Origin: Ignavibacteriales bacterium
GTDB taxonomy: Bacteria > Bacteroidota > Ignavibacteria > Ignavibacteriales > Melioribacteraceae
Length of the DNA stretch: 64,000 bases
Direction of reading: 5' to 3'
Assembly: GCA_020061355.1 (NCBI GenBank)
Contig: JAGUYK010000032.1
Span: 1 to 64,000 of the forward strand
The notes beneath the pieces were generated by a model. The model did not search any database. It saw only the letters and a program-made list of their open reading frames with translations, and was not told the origin of the DNA. The translations under genes were made by a program, and so were the position numbers. How positions within the stretch are numbered: the stretch's first letter is position 1; every line of letters starts with the position of its first letter. Positions 15,505-23,903 of this stretch are shown here, one piece after another.

Positions 15505-17867
15505 TAAAATACCGAATGCTCAGTTCTTCTAATAATTTCGTTTTGTAAGGCTTCACTTAAATCTACAAAATAATCGCTGTAACCGGCAACACGAACAATA
15601 AGATCGCGGTGCTTTTCGGGATGCTTCTGCGCTTTTCGCAAGATATCAGCGGTCACAACATTGAATTGAATGTGGTGCCCGTCGAGTTTGAAATAGGTTC
15701 TTATCAATTTAACAGCTTTATCTATTTCTTCTTCGGTCTCAAGAAGTTGTGGCGTAAATTTTTGATTAAGCAGTGTTCCGCCTGTTCGCAGATGGTCGAT
15801 CTTGGATGCCGATTTAATCACCGATGTCGGTCCGTGTATATCCGAACCTTGAACAGGCGATATTCCCTCGCTGAGTGGTTCGTAAGCTATGCGACCATCG
15901 GGTGTAGCACCTGTAACACTTCCAAAATATACGTGTGAAGTTGTCGGTAATAAATTTATTCTGAAATATCCGCCTTTAGTATTCGGTCTGCCATCAACTG
16001 CTTTAAAATAAATTTCGAAAATCTGCTTAGTTATATCGTCAGCATAATCGTCGTCATTACCATACTTAGGCGTTTCAAACAATAATTTATTCTGAAGTTC
16101 CTTTTCTTCGGTAAAATTATTTTGAAGGGCATTCAGCAATTTTTCCATAGAGAGTTTCTTTTTATCAAAGACATTATATTTAATTGAGGTTAGAGAATCG
16201 GTGATAGTTCCGAGTCCTACTCCCTGAACGTACGATGTGTTATATCTTGCACCTCCTGCATTGTAGTCGGTTCCTTTCTTGATGCAGTCGTCAATTAAAA
16301 TTGACATGAATGGAGCCGGCATATAATCGGCATAGATCCGTTCAATTATAATATTTCCTTTGATCTTGATATTGATGAAATGATTTAGCTGCTTCTCATA
16401 AGCATTTATCAACTCATCGAATGAAGCAAATGATTTTGGATCACCCGTTTTAATTCCGATTTGCTTTTTTATTCTGGGATCAAGCCCGTTATGCAATGTT
16501 ATTTCAAGAATTTTTACAAGATTGAAATACCCGGTTAGAATATAAGCTTCTTTGCCAAAAGCCCCTGTTTCAACACAACCGCTTGCACCACCGCATCTTG
16601 CATCAATTAATGATTTGCCGTGACGAAGCATTTCCTGAATTATCGCATCGGTGTTGAAAATACTTGGTTGACCGAATCCGGTTTTAACTATCTTCATGGC
16701 GCGCTTCAACAATCGATCAGGATTCTTTTTACTCACTTGAACCATCGAACTCGGTTGAAGTAATCTCATCTCTTCAATAACATCGAGTATGACGTAAGTT
16801 AAATCGTTTGTTGCATCTTCGCCATCGGGTGTAACACCACCCACATTTATCAAACAGAAATCTGTATATGTACCGCTCTCTGCTGCAGTAACACCAATCT
16901 TAGGAGGCGCCGGCTGATTGTTAAACTTAACCCAGAATGATTGTAATAATTCTTTTGCACTTTCTTTTGTTAGTAAGCCGCTTTCAATATCGCGTTTGTA
17001 GAACGGATAAAGGTGCTGATCCAATCTACCGGGATTAAATGAATCCCATGTGTTTAGTTCTGTAATAACTCCAAGATGGACAAACCAGTAATATTGCAGC
17101 GCTTCCCAGAATGTTCGAGGTGCATTTGCCGGAACTCTTTCACAAATGCCAGCGAGTGTTTCTAATTCATTTTTACGTATAATATCATTTTCACTTGCAG
17201 CAAGTTCATACAGCTTTTTACTGTAACGTTGTGCGAATGATATCAATGCATCGGTACAAATTTCCATTGCGCGGAGTTCTTCGCGTTTCTCGAAAGCATT
17301 AGGATCATTGTAGAAATCCAGATTTGTAATTGATTTCTGAATCTCTTTCTTAAAATCAACCATCCCTTTTTTATAAATCTTGTCATCAAGAACGGTGTGA
17401 CCCGGTGCGCGTTGTTCCATAAACTCTGTAAAAATTCCGGCAGTGTAGCAATCCTGCCATTCCTGATCAACCTCTTCAAAAATCTTATCGCGGATCGATC
17501 TGCCGTTCCAGAAAGGAATAATCTCTTTTTCGAAAACCGATTTTGTTTCATCACTTACTTTGAACCAGACTTTAGGACGTGTATCCAGAATTTCAAGATC
17601 CTTTATGCTATGTACGCAAAGTTCGGGGTAAGTTGGGGTTGCTTTCGGTTCAGGTCCGCGTTCCCCGACAATCAGTTCGCCGTCATTGATACATAATTCT
17701 TTATTCTCAAGTAGATATTTGAATGCAAGTGCACGTGCAATGGGTGTTGAAACTCTTTCAGCTTTTCCGAATTTATAAAATTGAGTTAACAATTGAGCAC
17801 GTTCATGCGAAAGACGCGGGATGGCATTTAATGTCTGCTCTCGTAATTTTTTTATTCTCTCGTTCAT
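15504..17867 (-). CDS. hypD: trans-4-hydroxy-L-proline dehydratase (glycyl radical enzyme HypD)
   Basis: Glycyl radical enzyme that dehydrates trans-4-hydroxy-L-proline to P5C; 787 residues. The radical glycine is Gly762 (RVAGYSDYF) and the catalytic pair is Cys431/Glu433 (GCVETG). His157, Asp275, Ser331, Asp336, Tyr447 and Thr642 all fall at a constant offset of three from the substrate-pocket residues I recall for Clostridioides difficile HypD. This argues against pyruvate formate-lyase, glycerol or choline lyase. GGAGG precedes the ATG, which overlaps the activase stop by one base. The product P5C can go to glutamate (P5C dehydrogenase at 8518-10155) or, with a reductase outside the window, to proline. 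The enzyme is expected to be oxygen sensitive. The symbol should not be confused with the hydrogenase maturation HypD. Confidence 0.93.
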   Translation of the reverse strand: MNERIKKLREQTLNAIPRLSHERAQLLTQFYKFGKAERVSTPIARALAFKYLLENKELCINDGELIVGERGPEPKATPTYPELCVHSIKDLEILDTRPKVWFKVSDETKSVFEKEIIPFWNGRSIRDKIFEEVDQEWQDCYTAGIFTEFMEQRAPGHTVLDDKIYKKGMVDFKKEIQKSITNLDFYNDPNAFEKREELRAMEICTDALISFAQRYSKKLYELAASENDIIRKNELETLAGICERVPANAPRTFWEALQYYWFVHLGVITELNTWDSFNPGRLDQHLYPFYKRDIESGLLTKESAKELLQSFWVKFNNQPAPPKIGVTAAESGTYTDFCLINVGGVTPDGEDATNDLTYVILDVIEEMRLLQPSSMVQVSKKNPDRLLKRAMKIVKTGFGQPSIFNTDAIIQEMLRHGKSLIDARCGGASGCVETGAFGKEAYILTGYFNLVKILEITLHNGLDPRIKKQIGIKTGDPKSFASFDELINAYEKQLNHFINIKIKGNIIIERIYADYMPAPFMSILIDDCIKKGTDYNAGGARYNTSYVQGVGLGTITDSLTSIKYNVFDKKKLSMEKLLNALQNNFTEEKELQNKLLFETPKYGNDDDYADDITKQIFEIYFKAVDGRPNTKGGYFRINLLPTTSHVYFGSVTGATPDGRIAYEPLSEGISPVQGSDIHGPTSVIKSASKIDHLRTGGTLLNQKFTPQLLETEEEIDKAVKLIRTYFKLDGHHIQFNVVTADILRKAQKHPEKHRDLIVRVAGYSDYFVDLSEALQNEIIRRTEHSVF

Positions 17868-18676
17868 TAATATCCTCCGATTTTCACATTGAAACCGGTC
17901 GATTCAAACTTACTTTTTATTGAATTCATTTCTTCGCTATTGGGTGGTTCAAGATCCGGAAGTTTGTTCTCTTTTTTCATCTTATTGTATTTTGATTCTG
18001 CACTTTTGTGATAGGGCAGGAGGTTAATCTCCCGAATATTTTTTAAAGACATAATAAATTTAATCATTTCATCAAGATTTTCTTCTGTATCTGTAATTGT
18101 AGGAACAACCGGGATTCTTAAAACTACTTTATTCCCGGAATCGGAAAGTCGTTTCAAATTAGCATGAATTATTTTGTTTGATACACCGGTATACTTAATA
18201 TGTAAATCGTCGTTCATCAGTTTGAGGTCGTAAAGGAAGAGATCGGTTGAATTATAAATCAGTTCAAGATTTTTAAAATCTGTATAGCCGGTTGTATCGA
18301 TGGCAGTGTGAATATTTTTCTCTTTACAACGAATTAAAAGATCATTTAAAAAATTGATCTGAAGAATCGGTTCGCCGCCAGAAAAAGTTGCACCGCCGTC
18401 TGACTCCTCGTAGAAGGGAACGTCCTTTTCGATTTCTATCATCACTTCTTCACTTGTAACTTCCGACCCGACTCTTTTTTTATTTTCGTAATCGTGCGAT
18501 AAATGCCAGCGGAATGTACACTCTTCAAACTCTTCCGGAAGTTTACGCTGACTTTCTGGATTATGGCACCACCAGCATTTGAGCGGGCAGCCCTTAAAAA
18601 AAACTGTCGTGCGGATACCGGGTCCGTCATTGATCGAATATTTTTTTATATCGAAAATATAACCTTTAATGCTCAT
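17867..18676 (-). CDS. Glycyl-radical enzyme activase for HypD
   Basis: Radical SAM enzyme that installs the glycyl radical on the dehydratase, 269 residues. The N-terminal FDIKKYSINDGPGIRTTVFF is the standard activase opening, with the cluster cysteines Cys30, Cys34 and Cys37 (CPLKCWWC) and the SAM-binding GGATFSGGEP. Between the cluster and that motif only a short insert with one Cys (EECTF) is present, so it lacks the two-cluster ferredoxin-like insert found in many activases. It is the first gene of the dehydratase unit, and stop/start overlap (TAATG) with hypD indicates strict coupling. The ribosome-binding site is weak. Confidence 0.93.
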   Translation of the reverse strand: MSIKGYIFDIKKYSINDGPGIRTTVFFKGCPLKCWWCHNPESQRKLPEEFEECTFRWHLSHDYENKKRVGSEVTSEEVMIEIEKDVPFYEESDGGATFSGGEPILQINFLNDLLIRCKEKNIHTAIDTTGYTDFKNLELIYNSTDLFLYDLKLMNDDLHIKYTGVSNKIIHANLKRLSDSGNKVVLRIPVVPTITDTEENLDEMIKFIMSLKNIREINLLPYHKSAESKYNKMKKENKLPDLEPPNSEEMNSIKSKFESTGFNVKIGGY

Positions 18677-18808
18677 GCAATAATTGAGTCCAATAATTCC
18701 TGCTCAAAATATAGTATTTGTGTTGGAAATTAAATTACCGATTCAGGTTTTTTAACTTATTTTTTGAGGGATGAAAGAAGTATTTTGCCCGGGTAATAAT
18801 TAGAAAAT
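18677..18808. promoter_or_regulatory. Divergent promoter region (activase/hypD and DMT transporter)
   Basis: These 132 bases separate two divergent genes and must hold both promoters. The sequence is AT-rich with a GGGTAATAATTAG stretch near the transporter start. I see no confident operator or box sequence. Confidence 0.4.
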
Positions 18809-19696
18809 ATGACTAATAACAAGAAATCGATATTATACGCCTTGGGGGCTATTTTATTCTGGTCTACAGTAGCCACTGCATTTAAACTTACCTTAAAAGG
18901 GATGAGTAATTCGCAGATGCTTTTTTATTCATCACTTACAAGTGTTCTTGTTCTGTTCTTCATTGCTTACATCAACTCACCCAAAGAGTTGAAGCAATTT
19001 TTTTCAAAGCATCATTTGAAGAACAACATTGCACTTGGTTTAATTAATCCTTTTGTCTACTATTTAATTCTATTTGAAGCATACTCGGTTTTACCGGCAC
19101 AGGAAGCCCAGCCGATTAACTTAACGTGGCCTCTTATCATTTCAATTTTTTCAGCACTGTTCTTAAAACAGAAATTATCGGCGAGAACAATTTTTGGTTT
19201 AATTATTTCTTTTTTAGGTGTGGTTGTAATTGCAACAAGAGGAAATTTGTTCTCGCTCCACTTTCATAATTTATACGGTGTAGCGTTAGCATTGAGCAGT
19301 GCATTTATCTGGGCATCATTCTGGATTTTAAATCTAATTGATAAGAGGGAAGAATCGGTTAAGCTTTTCGGTTCATTCTTTTTCGGAACGATTTATACGG
19401 GACTATACATTTTCTTTTTCGGTTCATTCGGTCCGGTTGGATTCAATTATATGCTGGGTGCTATCTATATCGGACTATTCGAAATGGGAATCACATTCTT
19501 CCTGTGGCTAAAGGCACTTTCGTTAAGTGACAATAAAGCAAAAACCTCTACAATGGTTTATCTATTCCCGGTAATCTCTCTTTTCTTTATTGCACTTGTA
19601 TTGAAGGAAGCACTCTTTACATCTTCAATTATCGGACTTGTATTAATTGTAGGAGGAATATTAATTCAGCAGTTTGGTAAAAAAGAAGAGTTATGA
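18809..19696 (+). CDS. EamA/DMT-family transporter
   Basis: Inner-membrane protein of 295 residues with about ten hydrophobic segments forming two EamA repeats (about 1-140 and 150-290). The first starts YALGAILFWSTVATAFK and contains the motif EAYSVLPAQEAQPINLTWPL. Members export or import amino acids and other small metabolites. The substrate is unknown. The gene is divergent from the hydroxyproline dehydratase operon, so co-regulation and an amino-acid substrate are possible but unproven. Confidence 0.85.
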   Translation: MTNNKKSILYALGAILFWSTVATAFKLTLKGMSNSQMLFYSSLTSVLVLFFIAYINSPKELKQFFSKHHLKNNIALGLINPFVYYLILFEAYSVLPAQEAQPINLTWPLIISIFSALFLKQKLSARTIFGLIISFLGVVVIATRGNLFSLHFHNLYGVALALSSAFIWASFWILNLIDKREESVKLFGSFFFGTIYTGLYIFFFGSFGPVGFNYMLGAIYIGLFEMGITFFLWLKALSLSDNKAKTSTMVYLFPVISLFFIALVLKEALFTSSIIGLVLIVGGILIQQFGKKEEL

Positions 19697-19716
19697 AAAT
19701 ATATTCGAACTATTCT

Positions 19717-20652
19717 TTATAAAACAAACGTCTGCCCGATCTCTTCAAGACCGATTTCAATCGGAAAGTTTCCAGCAACCCGTTTCATCCAATTGATCGG
19801 TTCGTTAAAGGGTTCAGATCCCTGCTTAAATGTTTTTGTGTGGATAGGAATAAAATATTTTGCATTGATTTCACTTGCCATCTGTAGAGCTTCTTCGGGG
19901 TTACAGTGGTTTCTCCGCCACGGATTGTAAGCGCCGATCGGCATTATCGCTATATCAATATCTTCATTCTTAACAACATTGTATTTATCCGTCATAGCAG
20001 TATCGCCGCCGAATAATATTTTTGATCCGCCGTAATCAATTACATATGCATTATAACTTCTCCCGTCCTTCATATAACCGCGTGAACGGTCCTTCTCCCA
20101 CGGGAAACGCCACCCGAAATGTTTTACTTCCAACGCTTTGAACCGGATATCCTGTAAGAGCATCTCATCATTCCAGTCCATAACTGAAATTGATCTCCAA
20201 TCAAGACCTTCAATTACATCTTTTGTAAGGTAAGCCGTAATAACATCAATTTCATTCGGATATTTTTCTGCAAAATATTTTAGGGTTGGATAATCCATAT
20301 GATCCATATGGGCGTGCGAGAGAAGAATAATATCAGGTTTCGGAAACTCATCCATAGTTAATGCCGGCGGAGTTAAGCGCCTTGGACCGATTGTATTGCC
20401 AAGGAAATACAAACCGACATTATCAAGCAATACCGGGTCTGTTAGAATCCACTTGCCATATATATTTATTAATACAGTTGCATGTCCTATCCATGCAAGT
20501 GTCACGGTATCGTTTTCCCAGGTATGCGGTTCCGGTTTGAATTTTAATTTTGCATACGGACGGGCTTCTGTATCGGAATTAATAAATAACGGCGCTAATA
20601 GTGTCCCGGCAGTTGTAAGAGATATATTTTTAATGAATTTTCTTCGTTTCAT
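19717..20652 (-). CDS. Tat-exported metallo-beta-lactamase-fold hydrolase (NAPE-PLD/UlaG-like)
   Basis: 311 residues. The N-terminus KRRKFIKN followed by a hydrophobic stretch is a twin-arginine export signal. The metallo-beta-lactamase fold is shown by the first strand WIGHATVLINIYGKWILTDP, the metal motif SHAHMDHMD (around residues 110-118), GGDTAMTD and a late His in FIPIHTKTF. The GPRRLTPP and HFGWRFPWEKDRSRG segments resemble N-acyl-phosphatidylethanolamine phospholipase D-like proteins. It is probably a periplasmic hydrolase of a lipid-like or phosphoester substrate. It converges with the DMT transporter gene, 20 bases apart. Confidence 0.8.
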   Translation of the reverse strand: MKRRKFIKNISLTTAGTLLAPLFINSDTEARPYAKLKFKPEPHTWENDTVTLAWIGHATVLINIYGKWILTDPVLLDNVGLYFLGNTIGPRRLTPPALTMDEFPKPDIILLSHAHMDHMDYPTLKYFAEKYPNEIDVITAYLTKDVIEGLDWRSISVMDWNDEMLLQDIRFKALEVKHFGWRFPWEKDRSRGYMKDGRSYNAYVIDYGGSKILFGGDTAMTDKYNVVKNEDIDIAIMPIGAYNPWRRNHCNPEEALQMASEINAKYFIPIHTKTFKQGSEPFNEPINWMKRVAGNFPIEIGLEEIGQTFVL

Positions 20653-20738
20653 GAAAATATTAACACCAAATTTGTGAAAAAAGTTTAATATGTTTTTAAT
20701 GAATAAGCAAACTTTTTATACTCACAATAATTTTTTAG

Positions 20739-20776
20739 TTGCAATTTAATTTTTTTTTTTTTTTCTATATTATAAT
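20739..20776 (+). promoter_or_regulatory. T15 homopolymer and -10-like TATAAT upstream of lipoprotein gene
   Basis: A run of 15 T (20750-20764) lies between TTGCAA (20739-20744) and TATAAT (20771-20776), about 105 bases before the lipoprotein start. The 26-base spacing is too long for a normal sigma-70 pair. A tract of this length is prone to slippage, so spacing and expression could vary between cells. Confidence 0.35.
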
Positions 20777-20882
20777 TAGAAATAAAAGTAATAAGCCACG
20801 CCCTCAGCTTTTTACTTTGTATTCTCTTTAGAAAACAGTTAAAATTCACTGCGATAATTTTTAACTGTTATTATGATAAATA

Positions 20883-21989
20883 ATGAGAAAGAATACAATG
20901 AAGAAAAAAACTTTGGATGGCTTGATAATATTTTTAATTGTTGTATCTAACTCCTGTAACTCACCAAATGAACCCCCTGTGCAATATAAGCACCCGCGAG
21001 AGATGACCTGGGTAACTGATACAATAGCTTATCCGGGTAGTGGTCAAACAATGATGACTTCCCTTTGGGCATCTTCACCTAATGATGTTTGGATTGCAGG
21101 TCACAACGATCGAAGCCAGGGAGACTTGTGGCATTATAACGGCACTAAGTGGGAGGAGGTTGATGTATTTAAAGACATTGAAAGGAGTCCTAAATCATTC
21201 AGTAAAATTTTTGGAGTCTCATCAAATAACATTTGGGCTGTTGGTGATAGACTTTATAGTGACCCACTTAATTCTGATAATAGAGAAATCGGTACTTTAA
21301 TAATACAATATAATGGAACAAAATGGTTTGAACACAAACAACCAAATAAGGTTAGAGTTTTAGGTCTTTATTGCAGAAATTCAAACGAAATCTGGGCGTG
21401 CGGTGATAGCGGTATGGTTTTCAAGTACAACGGAAACACATGGCAATCGGATAAAATAAAAATACCTTTTTTATCAGGCGCTCAATACTCTTTGGTTAGT
21501 ATAGCACTACACAATAATAAAACATTTGTATTGGCATCAATCTGGGATTCAGGAAGAAGGAAGAATTCATATTATTTCATTCACGGCAGTCTGAATAATT
21601 GGACGGTTGCCGATTCTATGATTCTCGACGGAAGCAGCAACAGCTTAAAATGGGGGATATATGGATTGTATGCCGCTTCCTTTGGGAAGTTATATTCTTA
21701 TGGACCCGGAGGAATATGGGAGTGGAATGAAAGTAATTGGGTTCAGGTATTAAACCTGAATACTACTTTCAAAGGATTTTATGCATTTAGAGAGAATTAT
21801 GCTTTTGCGCTGGGTGACTTCAATTACGTTTATTTCTATGACGGTAGTTCCTGGACACAATTAATGAACTTCGCACAAACAGAAGAAATCATATATACAG
21901 ATGCCTGGTCAAATGGAAAAGAAGCATTTATTCTCGGTCATACGTTTGAAGGCTGGCCTCAGAAAACAGTTATATGGAGAGGTAAATGA
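20883..21989 (+). CDS. Lipoprotein with beta-propeller-like repeats
   Basis: The product has 368 residues. A Lys-rich start, a hydrophobic run and VSNSC (Cys25) indicate a lipoprotein signal. The mature part repeats a pattern of about 45-50 residues, such as SPNDVWIAGHN....WHYNGTKWEE, SSNNIWAVGD....IQYNGTKWFE and NSNEIWACGDSGMVFKYNGNTW. These look like blades of a beta-propeller of the kind common in secreted Ignavibacteria proteins. No catalytic motif is visible. A second ATG at 20898 would give a shorter signal. It is probably surface or periplasmic, with a binding or structural role. Confidence 0.65.
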   Translation: MRKNTMKKKTLDGLIIFLIVVSNSCNSPNEPPVQYKHPREMTWVTDTIAYPGSGQTMMTSLWASSPNDVWIAGHNDRSQGDLWHYNGTKWEEVDVFKDIERSPKSFSKIFGVSSNNIWAVGDRLYSDPLNSDNREIGTLIIQYNGTKWFEHKQPNKVRVLGLYCRNSNEIWACGDSGMVFKYNGNTWQSDKIKIPFLSGAQYSLVSIALHNNKTFVLASIWDSGRRKNSYYFIHGSLNNWTVADSMILDGSSNSLKWGIYGLYAASFGKLYSYGPGGIWEWNESNWVQVLNLNTTFKGFYAFRENYAFALGDFNYVYFYDGSSWTQLMNFAQTEEIIYTDAWSNGKEAFILGHTFEGWPQKTVIWRGK

Positions 21990-22030
21990 GAAATTAATGT
22001 AGGAGGTATCTGGCATAAATAAATTTAAAT

Positions 22031-22056
22031 GAGAGCAGTGTTAGGGCACTGCTCTC
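22031..22056. terminator. Hairpin after lipoprotein gene
   Basis: Perfect 10-base arms GAGAGCAGTG (22031-22040) and CACTGCTCTC (22047-22056) enclose a 6-base loop. No T-run follows, so it is a transcript-end or stability hairpin rather than a classical terminator. Confidence 0.5.
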
Positions 22057-22092
22057 TATTCGCAAATAATTAATCAGGCTTGCCACCTAACT

Positions 22093-22111
22093 AAGGGAAA
22101 TATCCCTTTTT
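22093..22111 (+). terminator. Putative rho-independent terminator
   Basis: AAGGGA (93-98 of this hundred) and TCCCTT (103-108) form a short stem with loop AATA, followed by TTT and an AT-rich run. It lies between the lipoprotein and matrixin genes and may end the former transcript. Confidence 0.5.
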
Positions 22112-22164
22112 ATTTGCGCAACTAAAATAACTTTTTTAATTAAATAATTAAACCGGAGTGTAAA

Positions 22165-23868
22165 ATGAAAAAATTTATATTTCTAATAATTCTTTTAATC
22201 ACAGGGAAAATACAATTTGCACAAGATTGTCCTGGCACAATAACCAAATCTCTATCAGATGGTGTACATAGGTGGTATTGGGACGGTCAATTAAACTATA
22301 TTCAGATAAAAAGAATATTAGGTGGTCAAAATCTTGATAATGCAACTGCATCCGATATAATTAGATCTGCGATATCTAGTGCAGCATATGCTTGGGCAAG
22401 TGCAACTCAGGGAGCGATACAAATTCAGGAAGGGACACTTTCCAACCACGATATACCAATTCAGATTACTGATTTGTCTGAACCCGGAAATTCCTCTGCC
22501 GGTATAATTCAAATAAGTAATCAATATATATGGACAGATAACCTTAATCTTGTTTACCCCGGTGCATATGGTGATATTTATACCGTACTATTACACGAAA
22601 TGGGTCATATCTTTGGAGCTACCCACTCAACCTCTTATAGTGTTATGAACTATGTTTTTTATCAAGCTAAAAGAGCTTTAACTAATTGTGATCAAAGCTC
22701 TCTTGTTGCTGTTTATAATCCAATGTATTATGTAAAAGTAAAGAATGATTTTGCAGGAGGTCAGATACAAGTAGATTATACTACGTACACCAATGTTCCC
22801 GATACAGGTTTATCGCCATTTAACTGGCGGAGAACTGCTTTTCCTAAAGATTTAATCGCGATAAATAATCAATTTCCATCCGATGGATATAAAAGGGTTT
22901 GGAAACAATGGAATGATGCTACTCTAAATATAACCAAAACTTTATCTGCTGGCAGTGGTACATATGAGGCTCAATTTAGGCGAGAGTTCAATGTAGTTTT
23001 TCAGAATAATTTTATAAATGTTGGCAATGGAGGCACGATAAATGTAAATGGGCAGTCTTATTCTTCACCAACCGCTCAGTTCAATGTATTAGAAAACTTC
23101 GCAATAACAGCTTCTGCACAGTCTCAAACAATCAATGGAATATCTTATTCTTTTAATAATTGGAGCGATGGTAGTAGTTCTTCTTCAAAAACTTTTTATC
23201 CAGATAATCATAAAACTTACACTGCAAATTTCATTGGAAAGCCAAGCAACTACGGAGAAAGCGTCAATTTCGGCCCGAATGTAGGGCAACCGATTGTAAT
23301 AAACTGGACAGATAATAATAATATCAATGTAACTCAATATCAAATTTGGAGAAGGGTTAAGCACAACGGAGTTGTAGGACCGGATACACATATAGGTACT
23401 GTAAGCAGCGGAGTACAAACATTTTCGGATTATGATTATTTATTAACATCAACCTACTCCGATGATCTTCTCTGGTATGATGTAAGAGCCTATTATTCAA
23501 CAGAGGGGACATATTCAGATCCACAATGGTCGGCAGTATATGGAGAAATAAGTCTCTCAGAGGAAAGCGAACCTATTATTGCACTTGAAATAACCAATGA
23601 ACTACCAGCTCAATACAAAATCGATAACTATCCTAATCCTTTCAATCCAACAACAACAATAAATTATCAATTACCTGAAAGCGGATTTGTAACAATAAAA
23701 GTATTTGATATCCTCGGGAAAGAAGTAGCTCTGTTAGTTAATGAGAACAAATCAGCGGGATATTACAAATTAAATTTTGATGGAAGCTATCTAACAAGCG
23801 GAGTCTACATTTATACAATTCAAGTAAACGGAGTTATGCAGTCGAAGAAAATGCTCCTTGCAAAGTAA
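22165..23868 (+). CDS. Secreted matrixin-type (M10) metalloprotease with T9SS sorting domain
   Basis: 567 residues with a signal peptide (about 1-19). The zinc motif HEMGHIFGATH is at 144-154, followed by the Met-turn SVMNY (Met161), which is the metzincin/matrixin signature. A middle region of beta-rich modules includes a fibronectin-like segment (about 365-460). The last about 80 residues are a type A T9SS sorting domain with NYPNPFNPTT and a final SKKMLLAK. The protease should be exported by the type IX system and released or bound at the surface. A collagen-like substrate is attractive because of the nearby hydroxyproline genes, but this is inference. No long propeptide with a cysteine switch is visible. 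Confidence 0.88.
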   Translation: MKKFIFLIILLITGKIQFAQDCPGTITKSLSDGVHRWYWDGQLNYIQIKRILGGQNLDNATASDIIRSAISSAAYAWASATQGAIQIQEGTLSNHDIPIQITDLSEPGNSSAGIIQISNQYIWTDNLNLVYPGAYGDIYTVLLHEMGHIFGATHSTSYSVMNYVFYQAKRALTNCDQSSLVAVYNPMYYVKVKNDFAGGQIQVDYTTYTNVPDTGLSPFNWRRTAFPKDLIAINNQFPSDGYKRVWKQWNDATLNITKTLSAGSGTYEAQFRREFNVVFQNNFINVGNGGTINVNGQSYSSPTAQFNVLENFAITASAQSQTINGISYSFNNWSDGSSSSSKTFYPDNHKTYTANFIGKPSNYGESVNFGPNVGQPIVINWTDNNNINVTQYQIWRRVKHNGVVGPDTHIGTVSSGVQTFSDYDYLLTSTYSDDLLWYDVRAYYSTEGTYSDPQWSAVYGEISLSEESEPIIALEITNELPAQYKIDNYPNPFNPTTTINYQLPESGFVTIKVFDILGKEVALLVNENKSAGYYKLNFDGSYLTSGVYIYTIQVNGVMQSKKMLLAK

Positions 23869-23875
23869 AATTTGG

Positions 23876-23903
23876 GTAGGGATGTTCAATTGAACATCCC
23901 TAC
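23876..23903. terminator. 28-bp perfect palindrome acting as bidirectional terminator
   Basis: The arms GTAGGGATGTTCAA (23876-23889) and TTGAACATCCCTAC (23890-23903) are exactly complementary with no spacer. It lies between the convergent matrixin and alanine racemase genes and includes the alr stop codon. It may end both transcripts, although T-runs are weak on both sides. Confidence 0.6.

Noticed and set aside
15504-17867. Pyruvate formate-lyase or glycerol/choline/diol lyase
   Set aside because: PFL has two adjacent cysteines at the active site, whereas here a single Cys431 with Glu433 is present, and the pocket residues follow HypD.
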